A stretch of 64,000 nt of DNA, from NCBI GenBank assembly GCA_050950645.1, contig JBMNHZ010000010.1, forward strand, positions 1 to 64,000. Reading direction: 5' to 3'. Of the stretch, positions 10,032-19,565 are shown piece after piece. This DNA comes from BRH-c25 sp012519325 (lineage in GTDB: Bacteria; Bacillota; Clostridia; Lutisporales; Lutisporaceae). The stretch's first letter is position 1; every line of letters begins with the position of its first letter. Below the pieces are notes generated by a model. It worked only from the letters and a program-made list of their open reading frames with translations, did not search any database and was not told where the DNA came from. A program made the translations under genes and the position numbers.

Positions 10032-11033
10032 TTACTTTATTGCTCCGGCTCTCTTGTGCATTTCTATGTATTGTTCTACATTATCCTTAGTAATCAACGG
10101 GCAGTCTATATCCGTGTCTATCTGCTTTTCCGCACCCGTCAGTAGCTTGTTTGCCGTGTCAAGAAGCTTAGTCGCAAGATCATATGCACTTTGCAGACTT
10201 GTTGCCGTCATTGCGCCGCTTTCAATCAGGAGGCATGCTTCTGCTGTTCCGTCAACTCCATATGAAAGTATGTCCTTGAATTTCGGGTTGTCCTTTATTA
10301 CTTCCAGTGCGCCTGCAGCCATATTGTCGTTCATTGAAATTATTGCATCTATTCTGTCATTTGCCTGAACCCATGTTTCCATGTAATTCATTGCCTCATC
10401 CTTGTTCCAGTTTGCAATTTCCTCTCCGACAATCTTTACGTCAGGCCTCTTGTCGAAAAATTCCTTCTGCCAGCTTTCGCGTCTTGCATCAGCGTGGAAG
10501 TTCCCCGGAGGTCCGTTCAATACAACAACCTTTGCATCCTTGGGAACCTGTTCTAATGCAAGCACCGCATTAACGGCCGCCTGAGCATATGGATCTGCGT
10601 CAACCGATGAAGCTCCATTTATTCCGCTGATACGGGCATTGGTTGTAATTGTCACGATGCCTGCCGCTACGGCTTTTTCTGCATAAGGCCTCTGAGCTTC
10701 GCCATTGTTCGGCTGAATTATGATGCAATCATATTTATTAGTGATTGCATTCTCAATGAGGCCGTTTTCAGTGTCGTCGTTAGCCTGGCCGTCAAATATG
10801 TCCAGCTTGATATTGTCATACTTTGCCGCTTCTTCTTTTACTGCATTTGCCAGCCATGCCGCAAAGGAGTCTGCCTGTGCCCTGGCAATGTATGCAACCC
10901 TGAAGACCTTTTCTTCGGCACCTGCTTCAGATTCCTTCTGCGCTTCAGTTGCTGCCGGTGCCGGTTGACTGCAGCCGGCCAGTACTGAGGCCATCAATGA
11001 CACGACCAGGAAAGCTACTAACCACTTTTTCAT
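10032..11033 (-). CDS. Sugar ABC transporter substrate-binding lipoprotein (RbsB-like)
   Basis: This is an extracytoplasmic solute-binding protein of the periplasmic-binding-protein/LacI fold, type I. The signal peptide of 20 residues ends in the lipobox LAGC, so Cys21 would be lipidated. The mature chain carries the family pattern YIARAQADSFAAWLANAVKEE, a DGQANDDTENGLIENAI block and SMNDNMAAGALEVIKD in the hinge domain. The ATG follows GGGGGAAG. It is the third gene of a minus-strand ABC operon after the ATPase and permease. A sugar or polyol ligand is inferred from the dehydrogenase and xylulokinase downstream. Confidence 0.9.
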   Translation of the reverse strand: MKKWLVAFLVVSLMASVLAGCSQPAPAATEAQKESEAGAEEKVFRVAYIARAQADSFAAWLANAVKEEAAKYDNIKLDIFDGQANDDTENGLIENAITNKYDCIIIQPNNGEAQRPYAEKAVAAGIVTITTNARISGINGASSVDADPYAQAAVNAVLALEQVPKDAKVVVLNGPPGNFHADARRESWQKEFFDKRPDVKIVGEEIANWNKDEAMNYMETWVQANDRIDAIISMNDNMAAGALEVIKDNPKFKDILSYGVDGTAEACLLIESGAMTATSLQSAYDLATKLLDTANKLLTGAEKQIDTDIDCPLITKDNVEQYIEMHKRAGAIK

Positions 11034-11059
11034 ACATCTTCCCCCTTTAGTTTTATTAT

Positions 11060-12033
11060 CTATATAGATTTCTCTATATTAGACTGTTTGACTTCGGCAA
11101 ATCCATGCTTGCGTTTTGTCCTCACAGTTTTTGCTTGTATGTCGTAAATAACTGCAAGGGCTATAATTGCACCTCTCACAATCTGCTGCAGGTATGAGTT
11201 TACCCCGGCCAGAACCATTATGTTGTCCAAAAATCCCACAATAAAAGCACCGGCCAGCGTTCCTCCCGCAGTACCTATGCCCCCCGTAAAGCTTGTTCCG
11301 CCTATGACTGCCGCTGTGAGAGCTTTGAATTCATAGCCTTGTGCACCATTGGGCATGCCGCCGTTTACACGGGACATAAACAGAACACCTGCTATTCCGA
11401 CTAATATTCCATTATAGACGAAAGCCTTCATCTTTATTCTTTCGACATTGATGCCCGATGCATTGGCAGCCTCCTCATTTCCTCCGATTGCATATATTGA
11501 TCTCCCAAAAACCGTATTCCTTAAGATATACCAGGTAATAAGCAGTACTATAACCATAAAGATCGCCGGTGCAGGAATGCCCATTATCCTTCCCTGCCCG
11601 AATATTACATAATCTCCTATCTGATAGATATTCTGGCCGTTAGTGTACATGAGAGCTGCTCCCCGGGCCATTGTCATCATTGCAAGAGTAGCGATAAATG
11701 GCGGTGTCTTGAATTTGGTAATCATTATTCCATTTAATACATTGCATGCAACGCCGACTGCTATTGCGACAATAAAGGCGATAAGAAGCGAGCCTGTCAT
11801 TTTATATGAGGAAATGGAAAGTACACCTGCCAGCGCAAGCACCGAGCCTGAGGATAAGTCCAGCATCCCGCTGATTATCAGCACCGTCTGTCCAAAGGCC
11901 AGAATTGTTCCCACTGAAATCTGTGCGGATACATGTTTTTCAGGTTTTCTGCGGATACAAAATTTTCATTTGCCATCCAGCTAATTATAAAAAGGGCTGC
12001 AAGTACAAAATAAATGCTGTATTTACTCCTCAT
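11060..12033 (-). pseudogene. Sugar ABC transporter permease (RbsC/XylH-like), one frameshift near the N-terminus
   Basis: This is an inner-membrane permease of the BPD_transp_2 family. The long open part (from 11914 down to 11060) encodes most of the hydrophobic helices, including SGMLDLSSGSVLALAGV and AVIGGTSFTGGIGTAGG. Upstream in another frame, the stretch from 12033 encodes MRSKYSIYFVLAALF and a following helix that belong to the same protein. One missing T near 11933 separates the two parts, and restoring it gives about 325 residues, the normal length. A further start might overlap the ATPase stop at 12067, but that needs another indel. The gene lies between the ATPase and the binding protein. 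Sequence error or a real mutation cannot be told apart. Confidence 0.82.
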
Positions 12034-12066
12034 ATCAGACCACAGTTTGCTTTTATTGATCTGTAC

Positions 12067-13581
12067 TCATGCAATATCAACCCCCTTTTGTCTTTTTACC
12101 GCTGTGGCATAGGCCATTATTTTTTCCTGGGTGAATTCATCTCTGTTCAAAACTCCGGTGATTTTTCCCTTTGCCATAACATATATTCTGTCACACATCA
12201 TAATTAATTCAGGCAGTTCCGAGGATACCATTACCAGTGCCTTACCCTGCTTTGCCAGTGCCGCCATCAGCTTATATATCTCGCTTTTCGCTCCTACATC
12301 AATACCCCTGGTCGGCTCATCCATTATGAGGATATCCGGGTCGGTAACCATCCATTTTGCTAGTATTACCTTTTGCTGATTGCCTCCGCTTAGTGCCTCG
12401 GCAGTGGTTTCGTAGTCAGGTGTTTTTACATTCATACTCTTACACACCTCATCCACCTTACGATTTTCCTCATCTGCATGAAGCCTTCCGCTGTATATGA
12501 ACTTTTTCAGGCTGGATAGAGTTACATTTTCCTTTACACTGCGAACCGGAATAATGCCATAACGCCTTCTATCCTCTGAAAGCATGACCATTTTCCTGTT
12601 GATACTGTCATTGACATTATTAATCTCCACCTTCTCCCCCTTGATTGTGATTTCCCCGGACCAATAGGGGTCAAGTCCGAACAAGGCACGCATGACTTCT
12701 GTTCTGCCGGCTCCCATAAGGCCTGCAAAACCGACAATTTCACCTTCATGTACATCAAAGCTTATGTTTTCAAACCTTTCGGCAGTCAGCCCCTTAACCT
12801 GAAGCACCTTTTCTCCCGGCTCGATTTTCTCCTTTGTAAAACCGCTTTCCAGCTTTCTTCCAACCATCTGAGTAATTACAGTTTCCAGGTCATAAGCATC
12901 TCTCGGCCTGGTATCAACCACACATCCGTCCCTTAACACGGTTATTTCATCCGCTATCCTGAATATTTCATCCATTTTGTGGGATATGTATATTATGCTG
13001 GTACCCCGTTTCTTAAGCTCATTTATTTTGCCGAAAAGAACTTCAATCTCATTCTGAGTTATTGCTGAAGTAGGCTCATCCATAATCAAAATGTCAGAAT
13101 TATTGGAGACAGCTTTAATAATTTCAAGCATCTGTATGTCGGAAATCGATAATTCCTTCAGTTTTGTTTTCGGATCATAATTGAGGTTCTCTTTCTCCAG
13201 CAGCTCTTTTGTATGCTTTCTGATTTCTTTCCAGTTGACCCTTCCATACCTGTCCCTCGGCCAGCTGCCGATGAAAAGGCTTTCTTCTATGGTCATTTCA
13301 GGTACATAGTTAAGTTCCTGAAATATCATGTATATGCCTAAGCTTTTCGCCTGGATCGGATTTCTGATATCCACAACCTTTTCATCAATCAATATTTGGC
13401 CTGAGTCCTGCTTGTAAATTCCGTTAATAATCTTCATCAATGTGGATTTACCTGCGCCGTTTTCGCCGCAAATGACATGAACAGTACCTTTTTTGACAGC
13501 AAAATTGATATTATTTAATGCTTTGACTCCAGGAAATGATTTCTCGACATTGGAAACTCTTAATTTAATATCCAGATCCAT
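12067..13581 (-). CDS. Sugar ABC transporter ATP-binding protein, two nucleotide-binding domains (RbsA/XylG-like)
   Basis: This 504-residue cytoplasmic ATPase carries two fused ABC domains, the layout of ribose/xylose/galactose importers. Domain 1 has Walker A GENGAGKST (39-47) and Walker B ILIMDEPTSAI. Domain 2 has a diverged Walker A, GLMGAGRTE, near residue 290, while signature LSGGNQQKVILAKW and ILIMDEPTRGIDVG are intact. An altered second Walker A is common in this family. It is the first gene of the importer operon, 200 bp after the regulator gene, with a good promoter candidate between. The next gene (permease) follows closely. Confidence 0.93.
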   Translation of the reverse strand: MDLDIKLRVSNVEKSFPGVKALNNINFAVKKGTVHVICGENGAGKSTLMKIINGIYKQDSGQILIDEKVVDIRNPIQAKSLGIYMIFQELNYVPEMTIEESLFIGSWPRDRYGRVNWKEIRKHTKELLEKENLNYDPKTKLKELSISDIQMLEIIKAVSNNSDILIMDEPTSAITQNEIEVLFGKINELKKRGTSIIYISHKMDEIFRIADEITVLRDGCVVDTRPRDAYDLETVITQMVGRKLESGFTKEKIEPGEKVLQVKGLTAERFENISFDVHEGEIVGFAGLMGAGRTEVMRALFGLDPYWSGEITIKGEKVEINNVNDSINRKMVMLSEDRRRYGIIPVRSVKENVTLSSLKKFIYSGRLHADEENRKVDEVCKSMNVKTPDYETTAEALSGGNQQKVILAKWMVTDPDILIMDEPTRGIDVGAKSEIYKLMAALAKQGKALVMVSSELPELIMMCDRIYVMAKGKITGVLNRDEFTQEKIMAYATAVKRQKGVDIA

Positions 13582-13661
13582 AGTCTAAAAATTCCTCTCT
13601 TGCATATTCTTTTGGCCAAACCTATATGTCCTCTTTATCTCAATAATAGTGATTTGCATGT

Positions 13662-13689
13662 ATCATATAAACATCCTAAGTTATGACAA
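13662..13689 (-). promoter_or_regulatory. Probable sigma-A promoter of the sugar ABC operon
   Basis: On the minus strand TTGTCA (13684-13689) and TATGAT (13662-13667) are separated by 16 bp, about 80 bp upstream of the ATPase gene. The terminator of the preceding regulator gene lies just upstream, so this promoter would make the importer operon independent. The AraC-type regulator next door is the natural activator candidate. Confidence 0.5.
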
Positions 13690-13775
13690 TTGCGTACTAT
13701 ATTGCTCAATAACTAAAGATTCAGACTCGGGCATAAATTTTTTATACCGGATTAATATTTTGATGCACTATATTA

Positions 13776-13808
13776 AGAAAAAGAAAAAGCCCCTTTTTCA
13801 TCGGGGGC
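13776..13808 (-). terminator. Terminator after the YesN-type regulator gene
   Basis: On the minus strand GCCCC pairs with GGGGC around a CGATGAAAAA-like loop and is followed by a long T-rich run. The stem overlaps the last codons and stop of the regulator. It separates the sensing genes from the importer operon. Confidence 0.7.
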
Positions 13809-15402
13809 CGGAAATCCTTTTCCTGTATTCCATAATTGTCATGCCTGTAATTTTCTTGAATACCTTACTGAAGTATTGCTGATTGGAGTATCCTACTTCT
13901 TCGTAAATCTCTTTTACCCTGTTATCCGGTTCCAACAGCAATTTTTTTGCTTTTTCGATTCTGAGCTTATTTATGTACAAGGACATATTCTCTCCTGTTT
14001 CCTTCTTAAAGGTGCTGCATAAATAATGCTTGGAAAGATGCAGCTCCCTGGCTACATCCTTCAGGGATATTTTTCTGTCATAGTGATAGTTCAGGTAGTT
14101 GATCGCTCTGTTTACCAGCAGTTTGGAGTTTACGCATTGCATATGCTTGATTCTGTCGATAACTTTGTCTGTAAAATCAACAAGAAGCTCGATTATATCC
14201 CTTAAATTGTCGGAACTTTCAACCTTATAGTGGTAGTAATCATAGTTCTTAAACATATTGCATTCTTCCAGAAAAAATCCGTAGTTGCTGAAAATATCCC
14301 CTATAAGGCCGGTATAAAATATTCTTACTATATTGGGATTTACACTGTTTTGCTCGAAGAAGCATCCTGCTTCATTAATCAGTGCCCTTGCATGCCCGAT
14401 GTTTTCCTCTCCGATAGATTCAATAATCCTTCTGTTATACATTTTCTTCAAACCGAAAACATTAGGTTCTGCAATACTTATGCTGCCAATATCCGAAATA
14501 AAGGAGGATTCTTCATTTTTGTAAAACAAAATCTGCGCCTTCCCAATGAAATCCTTGTATACAGCCGGGCTTTCTTCAAAATCCTTAAAAACCTCCGAAA
14601 AAACGACATTAAGAGTACAGTCGAAATACTGCCTTACCAAGCCGGCTGCCGATGTAAAAACTCTTCTTATTCCGGGTTCATTGATTTCGGGTGGCGATAA
14701 CAGGAATACATACTCCCTGGCATGATAATTCAGTACATATTCAATATTATTTTCTGCAAACAAATCTATAAGAATATTTAGTACGGCATTATCGGTCTGC
14801 TTCATCGGGTTAAGCTCCCCTGGCGCTTCACTTGAAACCTCTCTGATTGAAACGCATGCAAAGGCCAGCTTTGATTCAAGAACAGGAAATTCAATACTTT
14901 TGCACCGTTCCGTCAAATCCGGATCCAATTTGAAATTAGATTTAACCATGTCAACAAAAATTGCTCTTTTTACATAATTTATATTCATCAGATCTTTAGC
15001 TTGAATGTGCTTTTCTTTATAATAAGCATCGATTTCCTTTTTTACCGACTGCATTACTGCAACAAGTTCTTCATCTTCTACCTCAGATTTCAGGATGTAA
15101 TCATCCGCTCCAAATTTTAATGCCTTTCTGGCATAGGAAAACTCGTCATAGCAGGTAAGCACCAGTATTTTTACATTTTTATTCTCCTTTCGCACCTTTT
15201 CAACCAGCCAAAGTCCGTCTTTTTTGGGCATTTTGATATCTGTTATGATTACATCGGGCATATATTTCTTATATTGTTCGTATCCCTGCTCTCCGTTCGG
15301 TGCTTCCGCCACAACCGTAAAGCCATTGGCTTCCCAGTCAATGGTTGTTTTAAGTCCAACCCTTACCAGCACTTCATCATCAACAATAAGAACCTTATAC
15401 AT
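13798..15402 (-). CDS. Response regulator with AraC-type DNA-binding domain (YesN-like)
   Basis: This 534-residue transcription regulator has an N-terminal receiver (1-120) with phospho-acceptor Asp55 in VIITDIKMPKKDG. A long central region shows no clear motif. The C-terminal AraC double helix-turn-helix (about 430-530) includes INYLNYHYDRKISLKDVA and VGYSNQQYFSKVFKKITG. It follows the kinase gene by 49 bp, forming a kinase-regulator pair. The promoter of the downstream importer operon lies directly after it, and the operon probably is its target. In known clostridial xylose systems, a binding protein, LytS/YesM-type kinase and YesN regulator work together. Confidence 0.93.
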   Translation of the reverse strand: MYKVLIVDDEVLVRVGLKTTIDWEANGFTVVAEAPNGEQGYEQYKKYMPDVIITDIKMPKKDGLWLVEKVRKENKNVKILVLTCYDEFSYARKALKFGADDYILKSEVEDEELVAVMQSVKKEIDAYYKEKHIQAKDLMNINYVKRAIFVDMVKSNFKLDPDLTERCKSIEFPVLESKLAFACVSIREVSSEAPGELNPMKQTDNAVLNILIDLFAENNIEYVLNYHAREYVFLLSPPEINEPGIRRVFTSAAGLVRQYFDCTLNVVFSEVFKDFEESPAVYKDFIGKAQILFYKNEESSFISDIGSISIAEPNVFGLKKMYNRRIIESIGEENIGHARALINEAGCFFEQNSVNPNIVRIFYTGLIGDIFSNYGFFLEECNMFKNYDYYHYKVESSDNLRDIIELLVDFTDKVIDRIKHMQCVNSKLLVNRAINYLNYHYDRKISLKDVARELHLSKHYLCSTFKKETGENMSLYINKLRIEKAKKLLLEPDNRVKEIYEEVGYSNQQYFSKVFKKITGMTIMEYRKRISGPR

Positions 15403-15451
15403 ACAAGCCCCCCCGTTTTCTCAATAACGATTCCGAGTAAGCATATGCAAC

Positions 15452-17188
15452 CTAACTAATCACCGGTAATACAACAATAACCTTGGTGCCCTTCCCATAC
15501 TCCGTTTCAATTTTCAGTCCGAACTCTCCCCCGCAGTACAGCTTTATTCTCTGATTTACATTATTAAGGCCGACTTTGCTGAATTTGTTCCTGTCGGATG
15601 AATCCTTCAAAATAACCTTCATTATTTCATCCTCTATACCGGGCCCGTCATCCGAAATCTCGATTATCAGCTTTTCCTCCTTCACAAAACCGTCTATGAC
15701 AATATTCAGATTGTCTTCTTCGGCTTCCATTCCATGAATAATTGAGTTTTCTACGATAGGCTGAAGAATTAATTTGGGGACTGTAAGCTTCATATATTTG
15801 TCGTCTATGTTGTAGCTGATATTTATTGCTCTATTGAAGCGCAGCTTTTGTATAACGATATAATTCTTAACATAATCAATTTCTTCCTGAAGGGTAATCA
15901 TTTCCCTGTCCAGATTTGTACTGATCCTCAACAGCTTTACAAGAGCCGTAATAGCTTTGCTTACACTGTTGTTCCCCTGGATTTTTGCCATCCACTTTAT
16001 CGTATTCAAGGTATTATACAGGAAATGGGGATTGATCTGCGCATGAAGAGCCTCCAGTTCAACTTTCTTTTTCTCCTGCTCCTCCTTTATCAGCTTGTCA
16101 ATAAGCACCTGCATTTCACCTATCATGTTATTCAGACTGCTGCCTAATTGTCCCACCTCATCATTTGATTTTACTTCGGTCCTTACGGTCAGGTCCCCCT
16201 GCTCAACCTTTTTTATAACACTCATCATCTTCATCATAGGCTCGGTGTATCTTATGGAAAACAACAATATGTATATGATAATGACAATACCGTAAATAAT
16301 ACCTCCAATAATTAAATATTTCTGTATATTATTCAATTCCTCATATAAATAATCCGTGGGAACCGTCTTTATTATCTTCCAGCCATTATTCCTGATGGTT
16401 GAATAAATTGCCACCTTATCAATGTTTATTTTATATTGGACATAATTATGCCCGGTTATATCGTCAAGCACTGCCTTGCCATAAGGTTCTTCATTGATTG
16501 AGCTTCCTATTTTCTCCTTTTTTGAATGGCTTATAATATTTCCTTTATCATCACATATCAGGACTTCTGCCTTGCCATTGTCCAACAACCTTGAATATGC
16601 CTGCTCCAGCAAAACCTCCTCCAGATCTATAAGCAGATACCCGTAATCCTTTAAAGTATTAAAATTAATAATCTTTCTTGCAAGAGTAAAATAATTTTTA
16701 TTGAATTTCCCGGACAGCACTTCGATTTGCTCTACCTTTGTCGGAAGCCAGAGGGGTTGTCCCGATGAATCCTCCAATCGCTGGTTGATCCGGTCAATCC
16801 TGTTTATTTTTTTGGCTCCCGCAGTATAGTAGGCATCCTTTAACACAAGGTCAATCACTTCAATATCATCTCTTGAAGTAATGAAATTCCTAAGCACCCG
16901 CCCGAATTCATCAGCCCTGTAATCATCCTTGTTGTCCAGCATATTCAGCAGCTCACTGTTTGAAATAATTACAGTGGAAAACTTCTGAACATCATCCAGT
17001 ATAAAGTTCAATTTTTCACTTGCCTCGAATACCGATTGTATTGCTGTTTCCGTATATTTATTTTTAATTATTTCCTTTACCGTCCTGTTATAGGTAAAGT
17101 ATATTACCGATACCGGAATTGCTATCAGTACCACCGCAAAAATCCCAAGCTTGACCCTCAGGGAATTAAACACCTTGATCCTATCCAC
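15452..17188 (-). CDS. Sensor histidine kinase, YesM type
   Basis: This is a 578-residue membrane sensor kinase. A first membrane helix (about 13-32) is followed by an extracytoplasmic Cache-like sensing region (about 35-285). A second helix (about 291-311) leads to a HAMP linker (about 312-365). The His_kinase domain has NPHFLYN with phospho-acceptor His388. The ATP-binding domain has N481 in PIVENSIIHG and DDGPGI. The GTG start follows AGGAGGG. It lies 19 bp downstream of the binding lipoprotein and 49 bp upstream of the regulator, so the three genes form one unit. The ligand is probably presented by the lipoprotein or sensed directly. Confidence 0.93.
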   Translation of the reverse strand: MDRIKVFNSLRVKLGIFAVVLIAIPVSVIYFTYNRTVKEIIKNKYTETAIQSVFEASEKLNFILDDVQKFSTVIISNSELLNMLDNKDDYRADEFGRVLRNFITSRDDIEVIDLVLKDAYYTAGAKKINRIDRINQRLEDSSGQPLWLPTKVEQIEVLSGKFNKNYFTLARKIINFNTLKDYGYLLIDLEEVLLEQAYSRLLDNGKAEVLICDDKGNIISHSKKEKIGSSINEEPYGKAVLDDITGHNYVQYKINIDKVAIYSTIRNNGWKIIKTVPTDYLYEELNNIQKYLIIGGIIYGIVIIIYILLFSIRYTEPMMKMMSVIKKVEQGDLTVRTEVKSNDEVGQLGSSLNNMIGEMQVLIDKLIKEEQEKKKVELEALHAQINPHFLYNTLNTIKWMAKIQGNNSVSKAITALVKLLRISTNLDREMITLQEEIDYVKNYIVIQKLRFNRAINISYNIDDKYMKLTVPKLILQPIVENSIIHGMEAEEDNLNIVIDGFVKEEKLIIEISDDGPGIEDEIMKVILKDSSDRNKFSKVGLNNVNQRIKLYCGGEFGLKIETEYGKGTKVIVVLPVIS

Positions 17189-17207
17189 TTACCAACCCTC
17201 CTGCCAT

Positions 17208-18698
17208 TCACTCAGCCTTCCTGATACGCTCCAATCCTTCATAAATATTCCTTGCAGTCACACTGCTGTCCAGGTTGGATACCAGCATATTGCGCAGTTC
17301 ACTGATAAGCACCTTTTCAACATCATAGAAGTTTGATACCTTCGGCCTCAGGTAGATGTTTTCCGGTTTCCATGCATTAAGAACTGCGTTTACATGCTTC
17401 AAGTCAGCATAGGCCTGTCCGCTTGCGGACGGATTCTCATAAGCTGATTTTCTCGTAGGAAGGCAGCCACCTTCTTGGTGATTCAGCACTCTCAACTGCA
17501 TATCCCTGGAGGTAACCCAGGTAATATACAGCCATGCTGCCTTCTTCTCGTCTTCTGAAGCAAATTTGTTGATTCCGATACCGGATCCCCCATATATATT
17601 TGCACTCCTTACTTCACCATAAGGTAAAATGGAATAGCCTACCTTTCCGGCAACCTTTGAATGTACAGCATCTTCTATATACGTGTAATTCTCGTCCCAA
17701 TTCAGCATCATAGCTATTTCCCCCTCACGGAAAATCCTGGCCAGATCTGTCCAATTCCAATTTATGCTCTGAGGTGCCGAAACCAAGGCAAGCTTCTTAT
17801 ACATGTCCAGTGCCTTAATAAAGCTTTCATCCAGAACATTTATACGATTATAGGTTTTTAATCCCAGGGTGTTTATTTTATCATCAGAAAAATAATCACC
17901 GCCATAGGCTGCAAGAATATTTGAAAATTCGCAAAAAATGGAGTTATGCTGCTGTGCCATAAGCCCGTTGCCGTATTTTACTTCTTCATCAGGTACGTTT
18001 TCATCTATCCACCTGGCAACTTCACAATATCTTTCCCATGTGAATTCTCTGGTACCGGGGGTCCAGTCGTAACCCATATCTTTCATGAACCGATCCCGGT
18101 ACTTGTCAAAAATATCCTTCCTATAATATAGAATCATTGTCGTACTGTCAAAGGGTATGGCATATACATTCTTTTCCTCCTCAAAATATGAGCACACAAT
18201 AGTCTGGCTATCTACAAAATCATCCATAAATCCTTTTATTTTGGGTAAATCGGGATTCTCATTATAAGGATTCAATACCTCCAGACAATTATAAAACCTG
18301 TTCAGCGTTTGATAAGGATCTACATATATAATCTGATACTCTCCTGCCTGTGCTATAAAATCAAGATTGACCTTCTGAACCAGTGTTTCATAATCCACCG
18401 GCCTTATTTTAATGTTTATCCCCGTTACCTGGGAAAACTCCTCGCTGTCATGGGTCAGAATATTAGCATATAAATTGTTTTCCACAACAAAATTCAGGGT
18501 TAATCCCTCAAATTGCCTGATATTGTAGCCCTCAGGCAAATCCAGGCTTTCAAAACCCAGATTCCGGAGCTCCGTATTCCCGGCAGCAGCTTTTTCAACC
18601 TGAAGTGCTCCTTCTCTTTCGGTCGCTCCGCCGGAGCATGAAGTCAGCAAAATGCATATTGAAATAATGATAAGTACTTTTTTTGACAAAATGCCCAC
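17208..18698 (-). CDS. Extracellular solute-binding lipoprotein (family 1), sensing partner of the kinase
   Basis: This 496-residue protein has a signal peptide ending in LLTSC, so Cys21 would be lipidated. The mature part follows the family 1 carbohydrate-binding pattern: an early VTGINIKIRPVDYETLVQKV, YAIPFDSTTMILYYRKDIF and GGSGIGINKFASEDEKKAAW. No permease gene is adjacent. The next two genes are a YesM-type kinase and YesN-type regulator, so a role in sensing rather than transport is inferred. The listed start is GTG at 18698; a TTG nine bases later, behind AGGTGGGC, is equally possible. It diverges from the OmpR-type operon. Confidence 0.88.
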   Translation of the reverse strand: MGILSKKVLIIISICILLTSCSGGATEREGALQVEKAAAGNTELRNLGFESLDLPEGYNIRQFEGLTLNFVVENNLYANILTHDSEEFSQVTGINIKIRPVDYETLVQKVNLDFIAQAGEYQIIYVDPYQTLNRFYNCLEVLNPYNENPDLPKIKGFMDDFVDSQTIVCSYFEEEKNVYAIPFDSTTMILYYRKDIFDKYRDRFMKDMGYDWTPGTREFTWERYCEVARWIDENVPDEEVKYGNGLMAQQHNSIFCEFSNILAAYGGDYFSDDKINTLGLKTYNRINVLDESFIKALDMYKKLALVSAPQSINWNWTDLARIFREGEIAMMLNWDENYTYIEDAVHSKVAGKVGYSILPYGEVRSANIYGGSGIGINKFASEDEKKAAWLYITWVTSRDMQLRVLNHQEGGCLPTRKSAYENPSASGQAYADLKHVNAVLNAWKPENIYLRPKVSNFYDVEKVLISELRNMLVSNLDSSVTARNIYEGLERIRKAE

Positions 18699-18893
18699 CT
18701 GCCTGTATGTTAATTCTTACTTTTATACCATAATTAATATATATTTACAATATTTTCTTATTATAGATTAGCATACTTTTTTAAGTTTATAAAGGATTCG
18801 ATGTTACAAATTTAATACAACAAAGCCTCTGTTTTATGATAGAATAGAATTGTCGCAGTATACTAATGATATTCCTTTAGGCGGTGATCCATA

Positions 18894-19565
18894 TTGAAAA
18901 TATTGATTGTTGATGATGAACCTGCAATTGTCGACCTGATAAAGATAAACCTTGAACTGGAAGGCTTTGATACCTGCGTATGCTATACCGGTAGGCAGGC
19001 CGTCAAGGTTGCTCCGATTTATATGCCCGATTTGATATTGTTAGATATAATGCTTCCCGATATTAACGGTTTTGAAGTATGCAAGATGCTTCAGGATTTA
19101 AGCATACCCATAATAATGCTCACTGCGAAAAATGATATAAAGGACAAGATCTACGGACTTGAACTGGGCGCCGACGACTATATAACCAAGCCCTTCGACA
19201 GCAGGGAATTGACTGCAAGAATAAAAACCGTTCTCAGAAGAATTGATAAATCCGGTTCCAAGGAAGACCCCAACATACAATTGGGCCCCATAATGATTAA
19301 CACATCGGAGCGGCAGGTCTATGTTGATGAGGAGGAAATCATACTGACTCCCAAGGAATATGATCTTCTTCTGGTCTTCTGCGAAAACCAGAAAAAAGTA
19401 TTTTCAAGAGAAAACCTCCTTGAACTGGTATGGAAGTTTGAATACATAGGTGACAGCAGGACTGTGGACATGCATGTGCAGAGACTGCGAAAGAAGCTTG
19501 GAAAATACAGCTTTTTTATAAAAACCGTATTCGGAATCGGATACAAATTCGAGGTACAGGTATGA
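18894..19565 (+). CDS. OmpR-family response regulator
   Basis: This 223-residue transcription factor has an N-terminal receiver with acidic pocket DDE (7-9), phospho-acceptor Asp51 (LILLDIMLPDINGF) and Lys99 in DDYITKPF. The C-terminal winged-helix (about 130-223) has LTPKEYDLLLVFCENQKKVFSR and GDSRTVDMHVQRLRKKLG. It starts at TTG. Its stop overlaps the start of the kinase gene (ATGA), so the two are translationally coupled. Target genes are unknown; the coupled lipoprotein gene suggests an envelope signal. Confidence 0.95.
   Translation: MKILIVDDEPAIVDLIKINLELEGFDTCVCYTGRQAVKVAPIYMPDLILLDIMLPDINGFEVCKMLQDLSIPIIMLTAKNDIKDKIYGLELGADDYITKPFDSRELTARIKTVLRRIDKSGSKEDPNIQLGPIMINTSERQVYVDEEEIILTPKEYDLLLVFCENQKKVFSRENLLELVWKFEYIGDSRTVDMHVQRLRKKLGKYSFFIKTVFGIGYKFEVQV

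Noticed and set aside
9550..10368. A 272-codon open frame on the plus strand
   Set aside because: It runs opposite the polyol dehydrogenase and the binding-protein gene, shows no motif and has no ribosome site.
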